From positions 41,447,241 to 41,511,240 of the forward strand of contig JAAONU010000016.1 of NCBI GenBank assembly GCA_012932295.1: a stretch of 64,000 nt of DNA. The letters are read 5' to 3'. This DNA comes from Cyclina sinensis (taxonomy: Eukaryota > Mollusca > Bivalvia > Venerida > Veneridae). Positions 37,129 through 47,741 of the stretch are shown in pieces (position 1 is the first letter of the stretch; every line of letters begins with the position of its first letter). A program made the translations under genes and the position numbers. Below the pieces are notes generated by a model. The model was not told the origin of the DNA. It searched no databases and saw only the letters and a program-made list of their open reading frames with translations.

Positions 37129-38206
37129 GGCCATACCAAATCGTTCTTTCGTTTAGCGTCCGCGGACGGATAGGTTTGAGCTTCTGAGGAAGGAAAAAAC
37201 AACAAAATTGTTTTGCCTTACCACCTTACTGTACAAAGTATTAAATGCTCTCCGGTATGTTCGAGAGTTTATACGTGACTAGTGTTGTTACTTCCTTTGC
37301 ATCTTTACCCCAATTTTGTATTTATTGAGTCGTGTAAAAAAGTTTCATGTGTGCATAAATTTGTTGGCGACGTCAGAAGAGGTTAGTTTCTGGTCAGTTA
37401 TAATAAGATTTCAATGCCTTTTGTTTTTCAAGATAATAGCAAGTAAATGATTGTTTTATGTAAATTGTATGCGTTGAAGTATTTGTTACATGTTTTCGCT
37501 ATCAGTCGAATTTCTCAAGCTGCAGCTAGAATTTGTTGATGAAGTTTAATGTACATGTAATTCAAATAGGTAGAGTCGAAAGACATTATTTATGACATTT
37601 TGTTAGTAGTTCACAAAGCAGATATTCCTTTTGTATCATTTTTGCTGAGAATTCTTCTTTCATAAGGGAGACAAATTCATTTGAATTATTTAAAAGAATT
37701 GTGTTATCTTCGCAGTGAAACCAACAGACACTCAGACAAAACATATAGAGAAAAACAAATACCTGTAAAAATGATATTTTGGTGTTCAGTATTAAACGTT
37801 TAGGTAGTGTTTACTTTTGTATTTTTTTACAGTGATACATCATTTGGATTTTAGTGGCGTAGGATGGAAGGACCTGTCTAATAACATGAATGTGCATCAG
37901 TTTTATAGATTGTTGAAACTGAGTTGATATTGACAAGTTGACTCCAAATATAGACTCAGTTGTAACTTTACCTATGCAGAAATATATTTTCAGTTGAATT
38001 TATAGGTGGTTTGATTGAAAATACTTTAATAAATGCATTAAAAGTCTCTACAAAGTGGAATATGAAACTTGATAATTATATCCTGGTGTAGATACTAGTC
38101 AGTATGACTTGTTTATTTTTTGGGACTTCGTTTGTGTTTTCAGGATAGCTAGATAGATTTTTGAACTTAGGGTGGACGCTAAACGAAAAAACAATTTGGT
38201 ATGGCC
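37129..38206. mobile_element. Harbinger-like MITE, about 1.08 kb
   Basis: Inverted terminal repeats of about 37 bp start GGCCATACCAAATCG on the left. On the right the partner is the reverse complement of GGCCATACCAAATTG. Both arms continue through TTTCGTTTAGCGTCC or its close match. TTA flanks both sides (37126-37128 and 38207-38209), the target-duplication type of PIF/Harbinger transposons. No transposase is encoded. Confidence 0.7.
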
Positions 38207-38299
38207 TTACTTAATATCTGCTGGATTTTTGCAGATTTTAACTTACTTTCCAAAACATCTTCCGCCATTGATGACTAAGTAAATGTATAATCCTCATCA

Positions 38300-39930
38300 G
38301 AGGGTGTGGGGTGCATGTAGTCGATGGGCCATCCATCTGTCTCTCGCACACTTGTGAAGCTACAACTCCAGATCCAATGGCTTGAATTCAATCAATTTGT
38401 GTGAAGCTCCACTAGCAAGATGTTTAATTTATAAGGATGGTCAGGTCAGATTAATATTCATATGGTTATGGCCCTCTGCATGTAAAATTGAAGAATTTCT
38501 TTTCAAGGCTATTTCTCAGGAACCAGTATCCTGAATTCAGACAAACTTTGAGACAATCATCACTAACAAGAGATGTGTATATTGTATGGATGCTCCAGTT
38601 GGATGTATTTTCACAGGGTTATGGACATTTGAATGTATAAAAAAAAGGACTTGTTTCACCTCTGACCTGAACTCAACCAAACTATGTTGAGCTACACAAT
38701 GAAAATTATATACACGCATATGAGGCTGTCTCACATTGTTATGTCCCTTTGATTGTGAAATAAAGCAGTTTTGTGTCCAATTTATTTCACTGGAACCAAT
38801 AGACTGAATTTAACAAAATTGGTGCACTTAATGCATATAGTATTGTCCCTCTGATTGTGAATGAAAAAAATTAAATTTGAGGGCTGTATCATGGTTAACA
38901 ATTTATTTAAACCAGTCTAACATTGTGTGTAGCTTGAAGGTGCAAAAGTGATATCCATATTGTTGAGATGTCCTGGTCAGATAAATTTTCAAATAGATAC
39001 AATGGTGCTTTGATTTATATAAGAGGAGTATTCTCATGTGCAGCTTTATACAAAACCACAAAAAAGTTCAATATGGTCAAATGGCCTATTAGGGTGCATA
39101 CCTTGGTTCATCTGATTTTCTTATTAATTGTATAAACAAGGAAAAACAGCCATGTGGCTCTATGACAACAGGTTAAGTACTTGTGGATTAGCAGAGATGA
39201 ACGGGAAGAATGTTAAAATTTCGGCGTGATTGTTGTGGACTTCATCAAAATTTGTCTGTGGCTTCAACATTCCTTCTCACTGCATACCCGTAAGTACTGA
39301 CACAAGTCCACTTAAACAAAACCTGAATGATCTGTTTTAAAAAAGAAATTGTCTCCTACCACAAAGTCAGTAGACTCTCATAACTCAGCGAATATCAAGT
39401 CAACAAGAAAATACTGACAGTATGCATACTCGTACAAGGCACTGAACATTTCTATAAGGGTTCATCAAAGTTCAGTCATGCATTTAGGAAGTTTTGAGCT
39501 GACAAAAAATACATCTACAAAGATGTAGGGAAGTCTGAAGTCAAATGACTCTTTAAAAAAAACAGTTGAGTGAAAAATCCTGACAATATGCACAACTACA
39601 CTTGGCACTGAACATTTCTATAAGGTTTCATCAAATTCAGATGATAAATGTAGGTAGAGTTGCACCGACGATTGATGCAAAAAAAAAAAAATCAAATGGA
39701 AAGCTGGGACAGAATGTACAACTACACAAGGCACTGATGTTTCTATAAAATTTCATTAAAATATGATAATGAATGAAGGAGTTGTTCTGACCATAAGTAA
39801 AAGTCAAAATCTATAAGGTCAGATAATTCCTGCAAAAATCAGTTAAGCAGAAAATCATGACAACGTGCATAACAACACTAGATTGTTAATACTTAATGTT
39901 TTTGTAAGGTTTCATCAAAATCCAATCATG
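38300..39930. repeat. Diverged tandem-like repeats
   Basis: Two blocks are visible. At 38330-38900 the phrase GTTATG-CCCTTTGATTGTGAA recurs with roughly 100-150 bp spacing (38465, 38621, 38739, 38843). At 39370-39930 the phrases TGACAATATGCA, GGCACTGAACATTTCTATAA and GGTTTCATCAAA recur about every 130-170 bp. They probably belong to decayed interspersed elements of the same general type as the arrays at 29.4 and 40 kb. Confidence 0.45.
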
Positions 39931-39939
39931 TAGTATTCG

Positions 39940-41940
39940 AATCGTTCATCTGTCAGCCCGTCCGTCCTCTTTTTGTCCAAAGCATAACTCCAAAAGTGTA
40001 CAAGGCATTGACTTCAAACTTGGAATATAGCTTGATGGCGATGAAGAGAAGTGCAGTGCACAAAAACCATTACTCTAGCCATGCTAATTCTTGAGTTATC
40101 TCCCCTTTTCAGTTTTCCTTGTCCGGCCATATTCTCACAAAGTATACATAGGATTGGCCTCAATCTTGGAAAATAGGTTGTTGGTGATGAGATCGAGTTT
40201 AGTGCCCAGGAACCATAACTCCTGCTCACATTTGGAATAATCTCCTTTTGTCATTTTTGCTTGTCAGGGGCATAACTCAAAACGTGTTGGAGGTATCAAC
40301 TTGAAACTTCATAGATAAATAGATCTTATTGAGAGGTGCAGTGCCCATGGACCATAACTCTCTTTTGCATAATTTTGGAATTACTGTCCTTTAAAATTGT
40401 TCATACTTAATTTTTGTCCACCACATAACTCAAAAAGTATTGGAGGTATCAACTTGAAACTTCATTGATAAATAGGTCTTATTGAGAAGAAATGCACTGC
40501 CCATGGACCATAACTCTCTTTTGCATAATTTTGGAATTACTGTCCTTTAAAATTGTTAATACTTAATTTTTGTCCACCGCATAACTCAAAAAGTATTGGA
40601 GGTATCAACTTGAAACTTCATTGATAAATAAATCTTATTGAGGGGAAGGGCAGTGCCCAATAACCATAACTCTCTTTTGCATAATTTGGAAGAATTTCCC
40701 TTTGAAACATTTTATACTTAATTTTTTTCCACTGCATAACTCAAAAAGTATTGGAGGTATCAACTTGAAACTTCATTGATAAATAGGTCTTATTGAGAAG
40801 AAATGCACTGCTCATGGACCATAACTCTCTTTTGCATAATTTTGGAATTACTGTCCTTTAAAATTGTTAATACTTAATTTTTGTCCACCGCATAACTCAA
40901 AAAGTATTGGAGGTATCAACTTGAAACTTCATTGATAAATAAATCTTATTGAGGGGAAGGGCAGTGCCCAATAACCATAACTCTCTTTTGCATAATTTGG
41001 AAGAATTTCCCTTTGAAACATTTTATACTTAATTTTTTTCCACTGCATAACTCAAAAAGTATTAGAGGTACATGTATCAACTTGAAACTTCATAGATAAA
41101 TAGATTTCATTGAGGAGAAGTGCAGTGCACATGAACAATAACTCTCTTTTGCATTATTTTGGAATTATTGCCCTTTAAATTTGTTCATACTTAATTTTTG
41201 TCCAGGGCATATCTCAAAAAGTTTTGGAGGTTAAAACTTGAAACTTCATTGATAAATAGATCTTACTGAGGGGAAGTGCTGTGCCCAAGCACCTTAACTC
41301 TCTCTTGCATAATTTGGAAGTCTTGCCCGTTGAAATTTTTTATACTTAGTTTTTGTCTGGGGCATAACTCAACAAGTATTGGAGGTATCAACTTGAAACT
41401 TCATAGATAAATAGATCTTACTGATAAGAAGTGCAGTGCCCAGGAACCATCACACTCTTTATAATAATTTTGAAATCATTGCCTATTGAAATTTTTCATA
41501 CATGATTTTTGTCTGGGGCATAACTCAAAAAGCATTGGAGGTATCAACTTGACACTAAATAGATGGATAGATCTCATTGTGGAGAAGTGCACTGCCCAAG
41601 AACCATAACCTTTTTTTACCATAATTTTGGAATTATTGCCCCTTGAAATGTTTCATACTTAATTTTTGTCCAGGGCATTACTCAAGAACCATTGGAGGTA
41701 TCAACTTAAAACTTCATAGAAAAATAAATCTCATTGATAAGTGCAGTGCCTAAGAACCATAACTCTCTTTTGCATAATTTTGGAGCTGTTGGGTTTTGTT
41801 TGTCTTGAGCATAACTGAAAAACTATTGAAGGTATCAGCTTATAACTTCAACGATAAATAGATCTCATTGAGGAGAAGTGCAGTGCCCAAGAACCATAAC
41901 TCTTTTGCCTAATTTTGGAATTATTGCCCTTCTTAAAAAT
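39940..41940. repeat. Tandem array, about 155-bp period, with a 311-bp duplicated dimer
   Basis: The phrase GCATAACTCAAAAAGTATTG recurs at 40271, 40424, 40580, 40735, 40891, 41046, 41208, 41363, 41519, 41676 and 41810. Most intervals are 153-157 bp. Each unit also contains GGTATCAACTTGAAACTTCA and ACCATAACTCTCTTTTGCAT. Segments 40424-40734 and 40735-41045 are both 311 bp and differ at only one base that I could see, so a two-unit block was recently duplicated. No coding sequence is present. Confidence 0.85.
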
Positions 41941-42875
41941 AGAAAAATTTCATTTTATAAATGGGGTATGCCATAATACATCTTATTTACCATATTTTCA
42001 AAAAGTTTGATGTATTATATTCAAAGAAAATTAAAAGACCAGTTGTAATTTCACTGGTAGGTTTGTAATTAGTGGCTAGTATATTTCAAGGAAAGTATGT
42101 CTACACGAAAAACATGAAATATAGTATCTGCGAAAGTTTCTTGGTTTACTAATACATGTAATAATTGTATACACTATAAATTACTTGACATATATGTTAC
42201 TGAAATTCTGTAAATTACTTTTAAAACAAGCTTTATAATACAGAGTTCTAATATTCATAAAAAAAACAAAGTCAACATACAAGGTAATTTCGCTGAACTT
42301 TACTTTCAAGAAGTACACAGTAGTTACTTGAAATTTCCTGTTATGTCGCTAGATACCAATGTTTGACCCATTGTATTACTTTCTATTTAAGATAGTGAAA
42401 ACAGAATAAAGTACCATGGGAGTCCAACATTGCATAATGGTAGAAATCTGATTATCTTATTAACAGTAGAGTTCTATGGTATGTTCCTTTCTAAACAGCT
42501 TTTAATAAAACTGACGACAATATTACTTGTAACAGTCATTTCTATAGGATCAGCAAAAATTCTAGGTCTGTCTCAACTTGTTTCTCAATACTGTCTCATC
42601 TAGTGTTGACTGCTAAAGTATTACTTATAATCAAACTGAGAAACAACATTGTTTTACACTGGAGCTGAGTTCAATGTTAGTCTGTCTTTAGCCATCGAAT
42701 CATCTGAAAGTGATAATATACATGTGGTAACTTCATGAAGGTCCTTCATACCAGTAACAAAACTTTTCTGTGTTATATTCTTGAAACACATTGATAAGAA
42801 AACAGCTGCACACAACTTTTTCAAAATATTAACACACAACTCACTGGAATACTGTTATCACAGACAGTCACACTA
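41941..42875. other. Intergenic, no feature recognised
   Basis: AT-rich sequence between the tandem array and the SMIM8 stop codon. It presumably includes the SMIM8 3' UTR on the minus strand. No clear polyadenylation signal was found close to the stop. Confidence 0.35.
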
Positions 42876-45800
42876 TCAATCCCATTTTGAATGTTTTACA
42901 CGCCTGGTCAGTGTACCATCATCACTGATGGAAGTGTAAGTAGGCACGTCTTTGTACTCATCAGTTAGACGTATATACAGTATATATCCACAAGCCAACA
43001 GAAATGCTGCACTTCCAAGTCCCATAACCCTCTTATTCTGAAAAATTAAAACAAATGTCGAATAAATAAGAACAATAGACTACCGCCTAGAACTACTAAA
43101 AATTTTAAGGCTTGTTATTTTTAAAGATGCCAGCTCTTGTGAGTTTTCTATGTTACATGTACATGAATACTGACCTTTGAAACTTAATAACCTCAGCTAC
43201 CATTCAACTCAAAAGAATCCTACAGGAAGTAAATCTTTGCTCTCAAACATGGCTCACATGACTAGGACTAGGCTAAATGGTCCAGATCACCAGACAATCT
43301 TAATGTAATGAAAATTACCCACAATGCCAACAGGTTCTAATGCAAACTCCAATCTGAGTTCCTTTCTGTCAAAAATCTTTGATTAAAGCAGAGCTCACAA
43401 TGAGGCAGATCCATAGTTGATATTACAGGTACATGCATAGCTCGTACAGCATAGGCAGCAACATGCACAAAGACTGTTTCTCACTTTTGTTAAATTTACT
43501 GCTGGTATGGCAGACTGAACAATCATATTTATACTTGATCCATACTTCAACATGTCTGTTTATTGATACTGCCATGTACTTGTAATCCTTTTGGATATTA
43601 ACTGTGCTTTAGTGCAAAAAGGGGACAAATGAAATATACAAAGCACAAATGTACCATTGTCAAAGCATTATGTTTAACTGACATAATACAAGTGGATATT
43701 GTATAATGAATAATATGTTTTTATCACACATCAACATAAAGTGGGTCCTTGGTAACCAAGTGGTTTTGTGTTGGGCTATGAAGCTAGCAACCCATGTTTG
43801 ATTTCAGGTAGCGACTGAGTTACTGATTTCCCATAACCGTGTGGTAACCTAAGTGGGTACTGTTTACTGGGGATCGTGGAGGTAAAATACACGTACCGTG
43901 GGCTCTTCTGGAAATTTATAAGTTATTCCATTCACACCAAGTGGGGACTTTCGTTGACTACCCACGTTAAATAAGAAACCTTTACCTTTTGACTGCAATT
44001 GTGTACATTCTTTTCTTGTATAGCAATAATAAATTAACAAGATATTTTACATGAGTTCTTTATTGTTAAAAACAGTACAATGTATTATGGAAATCCTTGT
44101 AAATGAACATGAATCAGCTCAAAGCATAAGAAACAAAACAGTTTAGCATCCAATCAAGTGAATCTGAACACTGAAATCCAAACTTGGTGAAGTCTGAAGA
44201 ACTCCATCAACAATGAATTGATCCTACATGTATGTCTTTTATTCACAATTGAAACACTTATTTACATTTATTTTCTACATAATCAACTCTTTACTGGTGA
44301 CATATTGTACCATTACACAACTTGTGTCACAAGTACATGTATACCACGAGATAAGGCTACCCCAACTGTACCAGCTTTTATCAGTGGATTGAACAAGTTT
44401 TATGGATTTTAAAGGTCATGTGACACGAATTTTTTGCCCTCGAAATTTTCATATGAGCAAAAAATATATATCTAACTATGAGTGTTTTACAAAATTCCGC
44501 AGGTTATTTTCATCTTAAAGATGTTTTTATAGCAAATTAAAATCCATATTTTACGCACTTGGTCGCGCGCACCTGTCACGAGCGAAACCAGAATTGATGC
44601 ACATTTATCCCTTGCCACTTTACACAGCTGCCTGGATTGTTAACAAAATCTTTAAAATTATGATGGAAAGTGAAAATTTAGACTGAATATAGTGAAAAAA
44701 CAAAATTGAACAAGCGAAGCTAACATCATGAATATACATTGAAGATTTTTTAAATAAATAATTTGAAATTTTGATGGAATTACGAAGCCAATGAGCAATA
44801 TTATATAGAGGCTGGTTTAATTAGGGTTGTAGAATTTAAAGATAGATCAGTGAAAATATCTAGACTAAGAGATATTTTTCAAGTAAGTGATCCAAAAAGA
44901 TTTTGAACATGCTTATTTTTATCCGATGCAGTTTGTTGGAAGACTTGATTAACTAACTCCAATCGAGAGATTCGTTTCCATAAAAAACATTCTCCTTACA
45001 GTGATGTGTTGCTTATTTGTCTGTGGTATATTTTGCCTGAGGTACGTGTAAGAAATCTTTGACTAGATCTATGTTTTTTTTTCATTGTAAATGCAGGGCC
45101 GGATCCAGAAATTTGTGACTGGGGGGGCTTGGGGGAAGATACAGAAGGGGGTGTCCCCCTTCCGTATGGGGGGGGGGTTTGGGGGGCCTCCCCCAAGAAA
45201 ATTTTCTAAAAAGGTGGTGTAAATGGCTCATTTTGGTGCGTTTTAGGCATACAAATATAATGAAATTTGTGTAAGAATTAATAAGAAATATAATGATATT
45301 CTTTGAAATGTTCAGCTAAAGCAAAAAACAAAATACGGTATGACAAGTTTTAACTTATTTTATATTTATAGAGTCCTCTGAAACGAATAATTTATCTATA
45401 AATTAATTGGCTTAACAAATAAAAATGTCATCACAATATCATCATAATCATACCATAATCATACTTATTCATTAAAATCATTAAAGAACCATCACAAATT
45501 CAATCATCATTATCATCACCATGGTTGTGAGGATTTGATATGGCCCACAAAACAGATAGTCGTCGCATACTTTTTTACAAATAGGCAAATTTAAATCAAT
45601 ATCAAAGTGAGTCATCAATGCCAAAAACTAAAAACTGTTGAGCAATGATCATTATAAAAATTCAAATGCCATTTTTATGGAATCTAAGGTACTACAGGAA
45701 ACAGTGAAAAAGCTGCCTCATCACCAATCATGGTCAGTAGGCGCTCATTTAACAACTTTATCAAATACGTCAAGGTTAAAAGACGCCTGAAAACTATACA

Positions 45801-47119
45801 TCATGATCAGTCTGGAGAACTCTCGGATAATCCGTGCCACCGAATATACGGTACATTGGTATAATATACACGGCTATAAAAGTGCGTACACGTTATCAGT
45901 TGTTACGTAATATTGCATGACCGTTGCAAATTGAAAGGTTGATTGTGTTTCTGTTACGAGGTGAAAAGAGCTGAAAAAATATTTTAGGGTCTTTAAAAAT
46001 GAGCCCTTTTATTTTTTTACAAACGGGCCAGCTGGGGGGGCTTGGGCCCCATAAGCCCCCCCGGTAAATCCGTGCTTGTAAATGCATATCTGTATTTTTT
46101 GGCTTATTCATTCTACATCTATTTTTTGAAAACAACAATAATGATCAAAGAACAAATAATATGAAGAAGCCCTAAAAACTATGTCAAAATCATAACACAA
46201 ACACACTGTTTTTTGGGGTTTTTTTAATATTTGTTCAAATTTTGAAGTCGAATGATTTTTATTTTCATCATAATTAGATCCATTACATTCAATTATCTAA
46301 TTAAAATATGTATCTGCATGGAAGCTTTCTAACTAAAAATCATTCAGACATGTTAACAAGCTATTACATAATGTTTTCACAAGTGTGACTGACCAAAAGT
46401 AATACAATCAATTTGTAAGATCACTTGCCATAAAATTTTGCTATTTGTCTCAACTTTATCATTGATTGGGTCATAAAAAAGATTATTGCTTTGTTTTGAC
46501 AGCTATACAGAATATACAAGGGTCCCATTTGGGCAGGTTAATTTGAATAAATCCCAATGTATAAGGCGTGATTTATAGAATTTTGACATTTCATTGGATA
46601 TTAATTTATAAGCAGACACAAATTTCTACTTGATGGACATGCCATATTATTATTTTTCAAACAATATCTCAACGTGAAAATTCACTGTAGTGTGAATTTC
46701 CATTCCAGTAAAACAAATGTTGACACATTAGATCACCTGACTTTCAATTTTACTACACTTAAATGAAAAAGAATTTGTTTATGACGTAAACATCATAATC
46801 GTGTCACATGACCTTTAATTGTTCACAATAAATGTTTTTTTCAAAAGTAAGATCTCTAGTAAAAATATTGTTTACTTTGTTTTTATCTTTTTCAATTTAA
46901 ACCTTCCTGTCACGCGCCTGCCTAGTATAGTCAGTATTGACTTTTGGCAGTAATAAGCTGAAGTTAAAATATTCTATCAAATAGAAGATACCATACCGGC
47001 TTCGCAAACAGCTCGAAGTTAACTATCCTAAAGACATTTGTGGTTTTAGCGCCTCTTAAACCTGGTTCCTTTATCTCTGGATTCTGCGGTGCCTTTGGTT
47101 TATTCTCTTCAGTTGACAT
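42876..47119 (-). CDS. SMIM8: Small integral membrane protein 8 (2 exons)
   Basis: Exons 46997-47119 and 42876-43037 (donor GTATGG, acceptor ATTTTTCAG, phase 0) encode 94 residues, against 97 in human SMIM8. The first exon gives MSTEENKPKAP and then PGLRGAKTTNVFRIVNFELF. The second gives NKRVMGLGSAAFLLACGYI, a single transmembrane segment, and ends KHSKWD. The PGLRG..TT..FR.VN.ELF..PNK.VM block and the SKWD end are shared with the vertebrate protein, so the identification is secure despite the size. The molecular function of SMIM8 is not established. The 3.96-kb intron holds a SINE, a LINE tail, and two transposons nested one inside the other. Confidence 0.92.
43741..44000 (+). repeat. SINE-like element in the SMIM8 intron
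   Basis: Box A-like TGGTAACCAAGTGG (43750-43763) and box B-like CATGTTTGATTTC (43793-43806) lie 43 bp apart. About 180 bp of body follows. Confidence 0.45.
44413..46814. mobile_element. TTAA-flanked DNA transposon (piggyBac- or Kolobok-type), non-autonomous
   Basis: Perfect 16-bp inverted ends AGGTCATGTGACACGA (44413-44428) and TCGTGTCACATGACCT (46799-46814) are directly flanked by TTAA on both sides. Deleting the element and one TTAA restores a LINE tail that matches the uninterrupted copy at 54.06-54.10 kb. No transposase frame is seen. Removing the nested hAT-like copy leaves about 1.4 kb. Confidence 0.8.
45095..46077. mobile_element. Non-autonomous hAT-like element, copy 2, nested in the TTAA element
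   Basis: Ends AGGGCCGGATCC and AAATCCGTGCTT match copy 1. An exact 8-bp duplication GTAAATGC flanks it (45087-45094 and 46078-46085). Internal sequence matches copy 1 on both sides of a large interval missing here (about 18.65-20.05 kb in copy 1). Confidence 0.8.
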
Positions 47120-47240
47120 TTTGCTCAATTAATACATGAAGAATCGTTGGTTTGAATGAAATTAAAATGACATTCGACCGTTTTTGATGGGCGCGGCCAT
47201 ATTTGTGAAATCGTAATAACATTTTTGTTGTGAGAACCGT

Positions 47241-47741
47241 GGCGAGGGGAAAATCCCGGGATCGTCTTTAGAAAAGCCGGGATCCGGGATCGTATTAAAC
47301 ATATGGTAATACCGGGAATACACGACCTGCCATAGGTGTCATCGATAAATTATCGATTATCGCTTGCCTTTTGTTACAGATAAACATGTATAGTATAGGC
47401 GTGAAAATCTTTTTTTTTATTTTTCAGTAAATTAATTTTATCGTTGATGGATTTTATTTTTTTATATTGAATAAAGTTGCGACATTCTTTTTATTACTAT
47501 ATTTAAGATCGTATTAACATGTGTACTGAAATGCTTTATAAAGCATACCAAAAGTACGTGGTAATTTTAAAAAAAAATATCTAAGCAAAATAGGTTTTGA
47601 ATAAACATTTGTTTATTTCGTTATAACAAAAACCAAATAATGACGTAACTTTTTTATTGCCACAAATTACGACAAATATCAAAACCAACACTGTTTATTG
47701 TTTCCCTATATGTTTAATACGATCCCGGATCCCGGGCGTCC
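47241..47741. mobile_element. Second copy of the GGCGAGGGGAAAATC MITE, right end truncated
   Basis: It aligns with 18794-19260 through nearly its whole length, including GATCCGGGATCGTATTAAAC and ATCGATAAATTATCGATTATCG. It stops at CCCGGGCGTCC, so roughly the last 35-40 bp of the right inverted repeat are missing. It sits about 120 bp upstream of the SMIM8 start codon and may affect its promoter region. Confidence 0.75.

Larger units (their letters stand above)
44345..46975 (+). repeat. LINE 3' tail fragment, split by a TTAA element
   Basis: 44345-44412 plus 46815-46975 together match the 3' end of the minus-strand LINE at 53.95-54.14 kb. The match runs from GATAAGGCTACCCCAACTGTA through AGTAAGATCT and the hairpin block (46918-46950) to TAATAAGCTGAAGTT. 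It is a 5'-truncated LINE copy of about 230 bp, as expected of target-primed reverse transcription. Confidence 0.75.

Noticed and set aside
44996..46138. Proline/glycine-rich open frames (also around 18211-18519 and 20363)
   Set aside because: They are translations of the G-rich ends of the hAT-like elements, not genes.
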